From assembly GCF_005047635.1 (NCBI RefSeq), contig NZ_SUKC01000020.1, forward strand, positions 1 to 62,304: a DNA stretch of 62,304 nt, given 5' to 3'. A model generated the notes under the pieces. It made no database searches. It saw nothing but the letters and a program-made list of their open reading frames with translations, and was not told the DNA's origin. The first letter of the stretch is position 1; each line of letters begins with the position of its first letter. Both the position numbers and the translations under genes were made by a program. Below, piece after piece: positions 34,952-44,338 of the stretch. This DNA is from Arthrobacter sp. CAU 1506. GTDB taxonomy: Bacteria; Actinomycetota; Actinomycetes; Actinomycetales; Micrococcaceae.

Positions 34952-36559
34952 ATGAAGGAAAAGCAGCTTGCGTTGGTCAACGCGACCATCCTGACGATGG
35001 ACGAGGAAGCGAGCGTCGTCGAGGCAATCGCCATCGACGGAGACCGCATCATCGCCCGAGGTAATCGTGACGACGTAATGTCAGCGTTGGCCACGGATGC
35101 ACTTGTATATGATCTGGGCGGACGAACCGTCCTTCCTGGTCTTATCGATGTCCACACCCACGTCGAATTCATTGCGCTTTCACGCCACTTTTGGCATGAC
35201 GTGCGGGGGCTGGACCGGTCAGCCATCCTGGCAGAAGTGCGTTCGCGGTGCGAGCAGTTGGAGAAGGGCCAGTGGCTGGTATTTCAAGGCACCTTCGGCC
35301 AGGACCTGCCGTCCAAGGACGAATTGGACGAGGCCGCACCGCACAACCCGGTGGCAGTCCGCTGGACGATGCACAAGTTTGTTTTGAACACTGCTGCACT
35401 GACAGCGAGTGGGATCACGGTTAGGACGGTTCCTCCTGTCGGCGTCCGTATCCAGAAGGACGAGACCGGGCGGCTGAACGGCGTTGTCGAAGAAGGCTGG
35501 GATCTCGTCGTCGCACCAGAGCCCGAACCTGGAGAGTTCGCGGAGGCGCTGGAAGAGTCCCTGCGATCGCTCTTCCTGAGTAACGGCGTGACCACTGTTC
35601 ACGAAATCGGACGATCTACCGCTGGAATCGGTGCTCTGCGGAGCCTCGCAGCGCAGGGGTGCATCCCGCGGATCGGACTGTTGCTGACGGCTGCGCCGGG
35701 ACACCAGCCGCTGATCTCCAGTTCAGACTTCGCCTTCCACGGACTCGGGCCGGGCTTCGGCGATGACCGGATGTGGCTGCAAGGAATTAAGATATTCATG
35801 GACGGCGGCAGGGACGGAGCCTACCGCTCCGGCGTCGTTGACCAAAACGCGGAGCAGTGGGGCTTGCTGACCCGTCTCTATCCCACACTTGTGGGGGAGT
35901 TGGTGCGTGCAAGTGAAGCAGGAATCCAGGTCTGCACGCACGCCATCGGTGATCTCGCCCAAGAGATCGCTGTTTCAGCAGTTGAGCGTGTACATGAGAT
36001 GCATCCCCAACTCGAACACCGTCTTCGGATTGAACACTTCTTCAATGAAAGCAGGGATACTTCCCGACTTGAGCGGCTGGTTCGGGCCGGAGGCATCGCG
36101 GTCCCCAACCCTGGGTTTGTCTTTGCCGAACCGGATGACCCAGAGCGGCGACAACCTCCTGGGGCCAACAAGTACGCATTGAAGACCCTCCGCGACATTC
36201 AAGGGATTGTCCCGGGCAATTCCGACACGGCAGGTGCACAGCCATTTACCACCAACCCGTGGTTCACCATGAAGTGCATGCTCGAACTGAAGAACAAGAA
36301 CGGGGTACCAATCAATGATGCCGAGCGGCTTGACGTGACCTCAGCGCTCCGCGGATTCACAACAGACGCAGCCTTCGCCACCCGTCAGGAATCCGACAAG
36401 GGAAGCCTCGAAATCGGCAAACTGGCCGACTTGATTGTGATCGACAAGAATCCGTTTGACGTCTCGCCAGAGGCGTTCGATACCATCACCACCCTAGCAA
36501 CCATCATTGGCGGGCAGTTTGTCTATGGCAGCTTGGACGAGTATGAGGAGGCACAATGA
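34952..36559 (+). CDS. YtcJ-type amidohydrolase (amidohydrolase_3 family)
   Basis: 535 residues from ATG 34952 after GGGAG; an in-frame GTG lies 15 bases upstream. The metal motif DVHTH (H68, H70) follows LPGLI, with later ligands in CTHAIGD (His near 330), RIEHFFNES and SDTAGAQPF. The C-terminal RQESDKGSLEIGKLADLIVI closes the composite beta-sandwich. Known members of this branch include N-substituted formamide deformylase. It would hydrolyse an amide, imide or ring C-N bond. The first residues of the next gene overlap its stop (ATGA). A second, distinct YtcJ gene is at 40882. Confidence 0.85.
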   Translation: MKEKQLALVNATILTMDEEASVVEAIAIDGDRIIARGNRDDVMSALATDALVYDLGGRTVLPGLIDVHTHVEFIALSRHFWHDVRGLDRSAILAEVRSRCEQLEKGQWLVFQGTFGQDLPSKDELDEAAPHNPVAVRWTMHKFVLNTAALTASGITVRTVPPVGVRIQKDETGRLNGVVEEGWDLVVAPEPEPGEFAEALEESLRSLFLSNGVTTVHEIGRSTAGIGALRSLAAQGCIPRIGLLLTAAPGHQPLISSSDFAFHGLGPGFGDDRMWLQGIKIFMDGGRDGAYRSGVVDQNAEQWGLLTRLYPTLVGELVRASEAGIQVCTHAIGDLAQEIAVSAVERVHEMHPQLEHRLRIEHFFNESRDTSRLERLVRAGGIAVPNPGFVFAEPDDPERRQPPGANKYALKTLRDIQGIVPGNSDTAGAQPFTTNPWFTMKCMLELKNKNGVPINDAERLDVTSALRGFTTDAAFATRQESDKGSLEIGKLADLIVIDKNPFDVSPEAFDTITTLATIIGGQFVYGSLDEYEEAQ

Positions 36560-38145
36560 CCCGGTCAGCCACGGTGGCGGAAGCCGTCCTGCGCCGCCTT
36601 AAAGCATTCGGCGTCGACACGGTGTTCGGCATACCGGGAACCCACAATTTAGAGCTGTTTCGCGCCGCGGATCTGGTGGGGATGCAGGTGATAACGGCCC
36701 ATCATGAGCAGGGACTGGGCTTCGCCGCGGACGCTTACGCGCGAGTAACGGGCAGGCCAGCGGTTTTGTTGACGACCACAGGGCCTGGGATCACAAATGC
36801 GACTACGGCCCTCGCAACCTCATTGGCTGCGTCAGTACCCGTCATGGCGATTGCACCCGGACCGCCGGAAACCATCCACCGCCTCAACGTGGGATGGCTC
36901 CACGAGCTGCCGAGTCAGATCGACCATCTTGCCACGCTGCTACCGTCCTGCCGTGCCGGAAGCGGAAAGGAAGCAGTTGATTTCATAGACCACACGATGA
37001 CCAGGTGGGCGGTGGGGCGGCAAGGCCCGGTCTACCTAGAGCTTCCGCTTGATGTCCTCGAAAGCGATGCGGACGTTGACCCGGCCAAACTGCTACCAGA
37101 CCTCCCCGTTGCCGAGCTGCCAGCAGTAGAAGCGGTAGCCGCCGCAGCCGGGGCGCTGTCCCGCTCGCGCCGTACGGTGGTAGTTGCCGGCCGGGGGACA
37201 GCTTCAGACCCAGCAGCGGTTCAATTGTTGGCAGAACGCCTCGGCGCCCCTGTCATCACCACTGCAAACGCCAAAGGCATCATTGACGAGCGCCACGAGC
37301 TTTCCCTCGGCGTCGCGCTCCGGCTCGCTGCGGGACGGGATATCCTATGCGAGGCAGAATGTGTGGTCGTAGCTGGCAGCGATCTTGGATCCTCTGAGAC
37401 CTGGACATCTGAACCGCTGGGCCTCAAAACTGTGATCCGTATTGACATCGACGAACGTCAGCTTCAAAAGAACGCTTCGTCCGAGTACCCGCTGCTTGGC
37501 GATTCAGGCCCGTGTCTGCGTGCGCTCTCTGCCCGGATCAGCGAGGGCTTGGAGCAAGACGAGCGATGGTTGGCCTCCTTGCGGCCCCGCTTGAGGGAGC
37601 AGATTGTCGCCGAAGGCGGCCCATACGCCGCGTTCCATCAGATAATTTCTGAAACCTTCAGTGGAATCACAATCATCGCTGGCGACAGCTCGCAGGCCAC
37701 CTACTTCGGCACGGCCTACTTTTGGCCAGCGGCAGGGGCAAATCGCTTCCTCTATCCGGCAGGATACGGAACGTTGGGCTACGCGCTTCCGGGAGCGATC
37801 GGTGCCAGCGTAGCAGAAGTCGCCGATCACGTCCTCGCCGTGACTGGCGAAGGCGGGCTGATGTTCAGTATCCAAGAGTTCGCTACAGCAGCGCGCATGA
37901 ACCTGTGTATTCCGGTTGTGGTCTTCTCCAATGGCGGCTTCAACGAGATCCGGGAAGGAATGGTTGCGCGCGGTATCCCTCCAATGGCAGTCGAGTTCTC
38001 ACCGCCGGATTTCGTGCAGTTGGCTCGTGGATTCGGCGGCGAAGGTGTGGAAGTCGACAGTCTAGAGGCGTTCAGAGAGGCTCTTCAGAAGGCCTCGATA
38101 TTCGACGGCCCCACGCTGATTCATGTACCACTAGGGAAATTTTGA
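36556..38145 (+). CDS. ThDP-dependent 2-oxoacid decarboxylase, AruI/acetolactate-synthase-like
   Basis: 529 residues with the three ThDP domains. The activating glutamate lies in VITAHHEQGLGFAADAYARV. The closest remembered pattern is AruI, 5-guanidino-2-oxopentanoate decarboxylase (FGVDTVFGIPGTHNLELFRA; GYGTLGYALPGAIGA; RGIPPMAVEF). The cofactor motif is altered: GEGGLMF replaces GDGG, and NGG replaces the usual NN about 27 residues on. Acetolactate synthase FAD-site features are not obvious. Its role is probably decarboxylation of a 2-oxoacid to an aldehyde, which the aldehyde dehydrogenase at 39378 could oxidise. Confidence 0.8.
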   Translation: MTRSATVAEAVLRRLKAFGVDTVFGIPGTHNLELFRAADLVGMQVITAHHEQGLGFAADAYARVTGRPAVLLTTTGPGITNATTALATSLAASVPVMAIAPGPPETIHRLNVGWLHELPSQIDHLATLLPSCRAGSGKEAVDFIDHTMTRWAVGRQGPVYLELPLDVLESDADVDPAKLLPDLPVAELPAVEAVAAAAGALSRSRRTVVVAGRGTASDPAAVQLLAERLGAPVITTANAKGIIDERHELSLGVALRLAAGRDILCEAECVVVAGSDLGSSETWTSEPLGLKTVIRIDIDERQLQKNASSEYPLLGDSGPCLRALSARISEGLEQDERWLASLRPRLREQIVAEGGPYAAFHQIISETFSGITIIAGDSSQATYFGTAYFWPAAGANRFLYPAGYGTLGYALPGAIGASVAEVADHVLAVTGEGGLMFSIQEFATAARMNLCIPVVVFSNGGFNEIREGMVARGIPPMAVEFSPPDFVQLARGFGGEGVEVDSLEAFREALQKASIFDGPTLIHVPLGKF

Positions 38146-38259
38146 GCAGCCCTAGGCGTAGTTCCTTCTGAGGTTCTGAACAGCGTGGCGTGATGTAAGG
38201 GCGGGCACCTCCGGTATCGATATGGGTCACTACACTCATCTCGATGCCAGGAGGCCCTC

Positions 38260-38660
38260 GTGTCTTACTCATGCCAACGCCGACCTGATAAACAAGGCTC
38301 GGGATAACTCGCCCACCCTAGTCATCGAGCAGGGTTGGGCGCTGCGCCGGCCGCTGAACGTTTCCAGTTCTCGCCAGCCACCGCGAAGAAATGGGTGTGT
38401 CCGGTACCGACCCCGCGGGGAGGACGGCATAGCCGATGTGTCGTCCCGGCCGCGCCGGAGCCCGAACCGCACACCAATCCGACCCGAACGGCGGATCCCG
38501 GCGAAGCGATTCAACCGTCGTTGGGGACGCACCGCATCGCTGACACGGCCCACTGCATCTGGCCCGATCGACACTGAGAAAAGTCCTGGCCAGATACCGG
38601 ATACCCCAACTCGCCTGCCTGGACCAGGGGACCGGCCTGCCAATGAAAACCATGCCTTGA
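38260..38660 (+). pseudogene. IS481-family transposase relic, multiply frameshifted
   Basis: Fragments in different frames line up in order with IS481 transposase N-terminal halves. They are HANADLINKAR then LVIEQGWALRR, AAERFQFSPATAKKWV, DVSSRPRRSPNRTP, RFNRRWG, THRIAD, and VLARYRIPQLACLDQGTGLP. At least three frame changes separate them. The catalytic DDE half is missing, so the copy is dead and truncated. It separates the AruI-like operon from the next module. The remainder of 38146-39032 holds only repeat copy D. Confidence 0.85.
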
Positions 38661-38834
38661 CCTGCACAAACAGCACATTCGCTGGCAGTCGGGAGTTTTT
38701 GCATCTTCTGCAAATCCTCTTGCTCGCCCATAACCGTGAGTATGTCCGGACAGGTGTCTCGAGGGAGCAGCCTCTAACGGGACATTCACGTGCCTTGGTG
38801 CAACATGGATTCCATTGCGCTCGGCCATTCAAAG

Positions 38835-38889
38835 CCATGCATAAGTCCTCGCTCATCCATGTCGCGGTGGCGGACCGGCTTACGCGACA
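38835..38889 (+). repeat. Dispersed intergenic repeat, copy D
   Basis: CATGCATAAGTCCTCG is followed at 38859 by TGTCGCGGTGGCGGACCGG and GCGACA. The TGTCGC...GCGACA ends are perfectly complementary in this copy. It lies about 175 bases beyond the IS481 relic. Confidence 0.65.
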
Positions 38890-39032
38890 GAGTTTGAAAC
38901 ATGCACGAGCGCCAGTGCTTCCGGATGCCGGATGCCGAGTCCGGTCCGGGCTCGGCTGCCGGTGGTATCGGACGGAGCACCGGGGAGCACCGACAGGATA
39001 GTGCCGGTGTTTTTGGTGGACGCAGCCGCCTC

Positions 39033-39332
39033 CTACGGCGCTGTCAGGCGCCTTTCGAAGCGCCGCCAAGTCTTTTGGGGAGGGGAAGGGCGCGTGCCTT
39101 CCTTAGGCGGTTCTCGGGTCTTCCGCTCGTACGTCATTCCGTATGGGACTTCGGGGCTCACGGCGACGGTATAGGCATGGTGGCCGTGTCGGGTGATCAG
39201 TACTCCGTGTATTCCGCCTGACATGGCGAAGGATCGGACTTCCTCATGGGCGGTGTCCAGCTGCTCTTGGAGAGCGCTCCAGCATGTTTCGGCAGCAGGT
39301 TCGAGGGTGATTACGTGCACTCCGTGGGCCAT
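39033..39332 (-). CDS. Small hypothetical protein
   Basis: 99 residues, starting 7 bases after a GGAAAGACG stretch. No family was recognised. The N-terminal 60 residues look like folded protein (VHVITLEPAAETCWSALQEQ, then EVRSFAMSGGIHGVLI). The C-terminus is basic and Pro-rich (PPKEGTRPSPPQKTWRRFER). It lies upstream of nothing on its strand and 45 bases before the start side of the aldehyde dehydrogenase's 3' end. It could be a real small gene or a chance frame. Confidence 0.4.
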   Translation of the reverse strand: MAHGVHVITLEPAAETCWSALQEQLDTAHEEVRSFAMSGGIHGVLITRHGHHAYTVAVSPEVPYGMTYERKTREPPKEGTRPSPPQKTWRRFERRLTAP

Positions 39333-39377
39333 GGAACGTCTTTCCGTTTCTATGATCCCGAGGCGACCGTCCCGGTT

Positions 39378-40772
39378 TTAACGGGGCTGATGTGTCTGGT
39401 CCCAGACCGCTTGGATGTTGGTGAACTCGTGCACGCCCAGGTAGGAAAGTTCGCGCCCGAAACCGCTCTTCTTAACACCTCCAATAGGGATGCGCGGGTC
39501 TGAGACAGAGGGGCCGTTGATGAATACGCCGCCGGCATCGATCTGGCGGGCCATTTGCCTTGCCTTGGTGTTGTCTTTCGTCCAGATGGCTGCGCTGAGG
39601 CCGAATTCGGAGTTGTTTGCCTTAGCCAGTGCGTCCTCGGTGTCTTCGGCGAGGATGACTGTGGCAACGGGACCAAAGACCTCTTCCTGGAAGACTGCCA
39701 TGGACTCTGTGACGCCGGCTAAGACGGTGGGTGCGTAGAAGGAGCCGGGGCGGGGAAGCCTGTGACCGCCGGTGAGGAGTTCGGCGCCTTCCTCGACGGC
39801 GCGTCTGACCTGGTTGTCGACCTCGAGCAGGGCTTCCTCTTTAGCCATCGGCCCGATGAAAGTGTCCGGATCCCTAGGGTCGCCGATTTTGAAGCTTTCG
39901 ACGTGGCGGGTGAGTTTTGCGGTGAACTCGGCGTAGACGGCGCGTTCAACGATGATCCTCTTGGCAGAGATACAGACTTGACCGGCGTTCGTCATGCGGC
40001 CTGTGGCTGCAGCCTGGGCAGCGCTGTCCAGGTCGGCGTCTGCCAGAACGATGAACGGATCGGAGCCGCCGAGTTCGAGGATGACTTTCTTCAGCGCCCG
40101 GCCGGCCTCGGCGGCGACGCTCTGTCCGGCCAAGGTGCCCCCGGTTAGGGCGACTCCGGTGATGGCTGGATGGTGGATGATGCCGGGTATCTGGTCTCGG
40201 TCGCAGTTCAACACCGCGAAGGCGCCTTCCGGTAGGCCGGCCTCTTCCCAGAGTGCTTCGAGTTTCAGCGCGCAGCCGACGACGTTGGTGGCTGGTTTGA
40301 GGAGGTAACCGTTGCCGCCCAGCATGATCGGCACGGCACCCCGAAGTATCTGCCAGAGCGGGAAGTTCCACGGCATGATGGCCAGCACGGTTCCGGTCGG
40401 CAGGTACGAGATGTAGGCCTCGGGACCGATGGTCGTGGACTGGTCACCGAGCATGGCGGGTCCGTTTTCGGCGTACCAGTCGAGCATGTCGGCACATTTG
40501 TTCACCTCTGCCCGTGCCTGCGTCACCGGCTTTCCCATCTCGGCGGTGATAACTCCGGCAAGGTTGTCTGTGTCGCGGCGCAGGAACTGCGCAAGTCGAC
40601 GGAAAACTGCAACTCGCTTTGTCGGAGTCGTGTTCCTCCATACTGTGAAACCCTGTACCGCCGACTTCACTACATCCGAAATACCCGGTGCGTCCAAGTA
40701 CGGGTAAGTGGCGATGTTTTCCCCGGTGGCGGGGTTGGTCGACTTCGCAACCGCAATGTCGATGGTGCTCAA
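39378..40772 (-). CDS. Aldehyde dehydrogenase, succinate-semialdehyde dehydrogenase-like
   Basis: 464 residues from a TTG start (LSTIDIAVAKSTNP) placed 6 bases after GAGG; a longer ATG frame to 40823 reads through a hairpin region and is less likely. Motifs: MPWNFPLWQILRGAVP, catalytic glutamate in LELGGSDPF, and cysteine in NAGQVCISAKR. This GabD/Sad-like pattern acts on carboxy- or amino-aldehydes. It is downstream of the YtcJ amidohydrolase at 40882, separated by about 110 bases with small GC hairpins. Confidence 0.88.
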   Translation of the reverse strand: MSTIDIAVAKSTNPATGENIATYPYLDAPGISDVVKSAVQGFTVWRNTTPTKRVAVFRRLAQFLRRDTDNLAGVITAEMGKPVTQARAEVNKCADMLDWYAENGPAMLGDQSTTIGPEAYISYLPTGTVLAIMPWNFPLWQILRGAVPIMLGGNGYLLKPATNVVGCALKLEALWEEAGLPEGAFAVLNCDRDQIPGIIHHPAITGVALTGGTLAGQSVAAEAGRALKKVILELGGSDPFIVLADADLDSAAQAAATGRMTNAGQVCISAKRIIVERAVYAEFTAKLTRHVESFKIGDPRDPDTFIGPMAKEEALLEVDNQVRRAVEEGAELLTGGHRLPRPGSFYAPTVLAGVTESMAVFQEEVFGPVATVILAEDTEDALAKANNSEFGLSAAIWTKDNTKARQMARQIDAGGVFINGPSVSDPRIPIGGVKKSGFGRELSYLGVHEFTNIQAVWDQTHQPR

Positions 40773-40881
40773 TGTTTTCCTCTTTTTCGTGAGCAACGGA
40801 AGGCCTCCTGGCGCAGGAGCCACCGGTCGCTACTTCTTAGGGGGCTCGAGCCCCGCGGGGCCCGGTATCAGTGCGGGTGTT

Positions 40882-42579
40882 TCAATCCGTGCCTGCGGCC
40901 GCCTCAGCGACTGTATTGCCGCGGGTATAAACGTGCTCGCCTCCGAGGAAGACTTCTTCAACGCTGATGCTGGTCAGGTCTTCCGGGTCGGTGCTGAGCG
41001 GGTCCCGGTCAAGGGCGATGAGGTCGGCCAGTTTGCCCGGTTCCAACGAGCCTCGGGTGTTTTCCTCCCCGAGTGCTTGGGCACCGCCCAAGGTGTGCAT
41101 GCGCAGAGCCTCATGGATGGAAAGGGCCTGCTCGGAAGTGAGGGTGTGGCCATGGAACGTCCGGCGCATAACCGCGCTGGCGATGCTGAGGAAGGGGTTG
41201 GTTTGTCCGATTTCCGAACCGACCCATACATCGGAACTGCCCGAAATCGGCCAGCCGTCGTTGAGCATTGTTCGGAAGGGGAACTGCAGGTCGCGGGCAT
41301 AAGCGCCCACATAGGCGGGGACGAATTCTCCGAAGTTGTAGATGAACACCGGTTGCGGCACGGGCACGATCCTGGCGTCGGACCAGGCGCGGGAGAGCGT
41401 GGGGTAGTCGGGGACGAAGTTGCCGGCGTGTTCGATCCTGATGCGGGGCCCGTCCGGATGTTCATCAGCGATTCCGGCCAGCGCCTGACAGACCTCCATT
41501 TGGGCGCGGTCGCCGTTGGCGTGGATGGCCAACTGCAGTCCGGCGGCTTGGGTGCGGCGGGCGAGTTCGATGATCTGGTCCGTGGACAGGGCCAACTCCC
41601 CGCAGTTGTGGCCGTCCAGGGCGTAGGGCCGGGTCAGGGCCGCACGGGCTGCGGAGTAGCCGCCGTCGGAAAATGCTTTGACTCCCTGGATCTTCAGCAC
41701 CGATGCGTCTGAACGAAAGTTTGTCCAGGTGTGGTGTGTGCAGGCTTCGTCTAGGGAGACCGTGCCCGGGGTCCACAAGTAGACATGGATCCGCGCGGCT
41801 ATGCGACCTTCGGCCAAGGCATCGTCGTAGATTTCGAGGCCTTCGCGGGACTCGGAAATTTCTCCGATGGTGGTCACGCCATGGGCGGTGAACAGATCCC
41901 GGATGCCTGATTCGATTGCCTCGCGGGACTGTGCGGCTGAAAGGGCGGGGAAGGGCAGCAGTTTGTCCATTTCGGTGACGATGCCGTTGGGTCGGCCGTC
42001 AGCATAGCGCAGGACGGAGGGCTTTCCGGTGATGCTGTATTCGACGGCTTCATAGGAATCGTCGATGCCGCTCAGTTCCAGGGCTCGGCTGTTGAGAATG
42101 CTCAGGTGACCTCCGGCACGGACGGCAATTGCGATGTCAGTGCTGACGCTGTCGAGTTCGTCCCGGGTGGGAAAACGGCGCTCGGCCAGTTTCTGGTCGA
42201 AGAACAGGTTTGCCTGGGCCACCAGCCAGCCCTCGCGTGCCTGGGGGAGGCTGTCCCGCAGGGTCTGCAGCACCGCGTCGATATCCGGGCAGCCGGGTGC
42301 GCGGACATCGACCATCTGGTAGCTGGCCTTGGCTGCCACCTCCGCGTGGGCATGTGGGTCGACGAAGCCGGGCATGAGGGTGCGCTCGGGCATGTCCAGG
42401 ACAGTAGTGCGGTCCCCGATCCAGGTACCGGCTTCGGCGGCCGGGATGACCGCTTGGATAAGGCCGTCGCGGATGCATACTGCGGCCGGGCCGTCGGGTT
42501 CGCCGGTGCCGAGGGTGATGACACGGCCGGCCCGGATGACCGTGTCTGCCGGTCCGGTTGGCCCTGTTCCGCGGTTCAC
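40882..42579 (-). CDS. YtcJ-type amidohydrolase (second copy)
   Basis: 565 residues from a GTG start that overlaps the EthD-gene stop (GTGA). The metal site PHAHAEVA has H76 and H78 after LMPGFVD. Further ligand regions are AIHANGDRAQ and RIEHAGN, and the end is GSLEPGKLADLIALDRDP. It shares the family with the enzyme at 34952 but differs through most of the chain, so it is not a recent duplicate. It would hydrolyse an amide, imide or ring bond of the compound handled by the NCS1 permease and LLM monooxygenase. Confidence 0.87.
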   Translation of the reverse strand: MNRGTGPTGPADTVIRAGRVITLGTGEPDGPAAVCIRDGLIQAVIPAAEAGTWIGDRTTVLDMPERTLMPGFVDPHAHAEVAAKASYQMVDVRAPGCPDIDAVLQTLRDSLPQAREGWLVAQANLFFDQKLAERRFPTRDELDSVSTDIAIAVRAGGHLSILNSRALELSGIDDSYEAVEYSITGKPSVLRYADGRPNGIVTEMDKLLPFPALSAAQSREAIESGIRDLFTAHGVTTIGEISESREGLEIYDDALAEGRIAARIHVYLWTPGTVSLDEACTHHTWTNFRSDASVLKIQGVKAFSDGGYSAARAALTRPYALDGHNCGELALSTDQIIELARRTQAAGLQLAIHANGDRAQMEVCQALAGIADEHPDGPRIRIEHAGNFVPDYPTLSRAWSDARIVPVPQPVFIYNFGEFVPAYVGAYARDLQFPFRTMLNDGWPISGSSDVWVGSEIGQTNPFLSIASAVMRRTFHGHTLTSEQALSIHEALRMHTLGGAQALGEENTRGSLEPGKLADLIALDRDPLSTDPEDLTSISVEEVFLGGEHVYTRGNTVAEAAAGTD

Positions 42580-42878
42580 TGCTGTCCTGCCCGCGGGACG
42601 CTAAGCACGGTGGCTCCGGCGTGCGCGAAGTTGGCCAGGTCGGCAACCGATGCTTGTCCTGCCTCCGAGGCCATCGAAGCGTCGGCCTCCTCCTTTGACG
42701 CGTAGGTCAGGCGGGCGATGACGTAGTATCCGTTGGCTTCCTTTTCCGCCACCTTGCCCCAAGTGAAATCCTGCAGCAGGGGCAGTTGCCGGACCAGCGG
42801 AATGTGCGTGGTGGTGTAGTGCCGGTCAAAAATGTCCAGGTCCTCGGGCCGGTTGTAGAGGACAAACAGGTCATACAT
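42576..42878 (-). CDS. EthD-domain protein
   Basis: 100 residues: MYDLFVLYNRPEDLDIFDRH, then YTTTHIPLVRQLPLLQDFTWG, ending HAGATVLSVP. This is the ferredoxin-like EthD fold, found as small monooxygenase accessory or muconolactone-isomerase-like enzymes. Its start follows GGAGCGCATCCCT (weak) and its end overlaps the amidohydrolase start, so the two products are made together. Confidence 0.87.
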   Translation of the reverse strand: MYDLFVLYNRPEDLDIFDRHYTTTHIPLVRQLPLLQDFTWGKVAEKEANGYYVIARLTYASKEEADASMASEAGQASVADLANFAHAGATVLSVPRAGQQ

Positions 42879-42901
42879 AGGGATGCGCTCCTTGGGAGAG
42901 A

Positions 42902-44338
42902 TTAGTTCCGGATGTGGGCCGCATAGCCGCCCTTGCCCAGCGGGCGCAAGATGAAGCGTGCGCCCAGCCAGTAGATAAGTCCGGAGATGACGACGGCAGG
43001 TATGGTCGCGGTGGTGAACTGGAACGGTGCCCTGGATATGTAGGTGACGGGGTCCAGCAGGTAAAGATAGGTCGCGACTCCTGCGGCAAACGCGATGAAG
43101 GCTGCCGGGTTGACCCCGCCCCAGTAGTAGTAGCGTGAAGTCGCCGTTGTATCGAACAGCGACTTGACGTCGTAGTGCTGGCGGCGCAGGAAGAAATAGT
43201 CCGCGATCTGGATGCCGCAGATCGGTGCGAAGCCGATCCCCAGAAAGGCAAGGAACGTGCCGAAGCTGTTGAAGACGCTGTCGGCGAAGAACCCGGCCAG
43301 GATCAGGGCGGGGAGGGCACTGACCCAGGTGGAAAAAACCCATGAGCTGTTGCGGATGACCGGCAGTTGCCGGACGGCGACGGTCGCTGCGTAGACGCCG
43401 ACAACAGCGGTGCCGATGTTGGCAAGCACGATGAAGGCCAGCGCGAGGATGCCGAAGACCGGGCCGCCGATTTCGACCAGGAATTGGGTGGGGTCGCCTC
43501 CGGAGTCAGGGAGCAGCAGTCCGCCGTACAGTCCGGTGAGCGAGCCGACCCCGACGGCCAGGCCGAGGCCGAACACGACCGGCCAGAGAGACTTCCGTGC
43601 GCTGGGGGAGTTTCGGACCATCGCCCCCGTGTAGGCCCACCAGGACAGGTTGGAAGCGATCAGCACTTCCATTGCGCTGGCCCAGTTGACTTTGGGGTCT
43701 TCGGCGGGGGCGACCGCGGGTGCGGCCAGCAGGGTGTCCAGACCGGCGCTGTTGATCAGAAGGCCCATGATGACGAAGGCGAGGATAAGCACGGCGATGG
43801 CGATGAACTGGCTGAAGTTTCGAACAGCTGCTGATCCCTTGCGCAGCAGGAGCAGTACCACCAGAACGGCGATGGCGCCGGAGGCTCCGACCGACCAGCC
43901 CGGCAGATGCAGACCGAAAGCGCCGCCGATGGACACCATCGCCCGTCCGAGCAGCACGAAGAGGTATACGTTCCAACCAAGGGTGGCCAGGTAGATCAGT
44001 ACGACGGCCAGCAGGGAGCCTCGGGTGCCCAGTTGCGGCACCGACCCGGAAACGGCGTCGATGCCGTACTTGGCGCTGATTGGCAGGCAAGCCAGGACGA
44101 TGAACAGGATGCCGATCAGGGATCCTGCCAGTACCGCAAGGGTGCCCTGGCCGGCGGGCAGATAATAGGCGGCAAAGCCGCCGATGATGAAACACCAGGT
44201 GGCGATGGCCGTGGACACTGAGGTCGAGAAGACGGCGAAAGGCCCCCAGGTACGCTGGGACTTCAACTGGGGCCAACCGTTTTCGACGGCTTGGGAATCA
44301 ACGGCGGACGGCACGCTGGTGGTGTTCTTCAGGCTCAT
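42902..44338 (-). CDS. NCS1-family (nucleobase:cation symporter) permease
   Basis: 478 residues, about 12 membrane helices. NCS1 features: the early W-P hallmark region (GWPQLKSQRTWGPFAVFSTS), SISTAIATWCF-like first helix, and NLSWWAYTGAMVRN mid-protein. The family imports cytosine, uracil, allantoin, hydantoins and similar N-heterocycles with H+ or Na+. Its start overlaps the stop of the 58-residue gene (ATGA). The permease argues that the module's substrate is a small N-heterocycle. Confidence 0.9.
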   Translation of the reverse strand: MSLKNTTSVPSAVDSQAVENGWPQLKSQRTWGPFAVFSTSVSTAIATWCFIIGGFAAYYLPAGQGTLAVLAGSLIGILFIVLACLPISAKYGIDAVSGSVPQLGTRGSLLAVVLIYLATLGWNVYLFVLLGRAMVSIGGAFGLHLPGWSVGASGAIAVLVVLLLLRKGSAAVRNFSQFIAIAVLILAFVIMGLLINSAGLDTLLAAPAVAPAEDPKVNWASAMEVLIASNLSWWAYTGAMVRNSPSARKSLWPVVFGLGLAVGVGSLTGLYGGLLLPDSGGDPTQFLVEIGGPVFGILALAFIVLANIGTAVVGVYAATVAVRQLPVIRNSSWVFSTWVSALPALILAGFFADSVFNSFGTFLAFLGIGFAPICGIQIADYFFLRRQHYDVKSLFDTTATSRYYYWGGVNPAAFIAFAAGVATYLYLLDPVTYISRAPFQFTTATIPAVVISGLIYWLGARFILRPLGKGGYAAHIRN

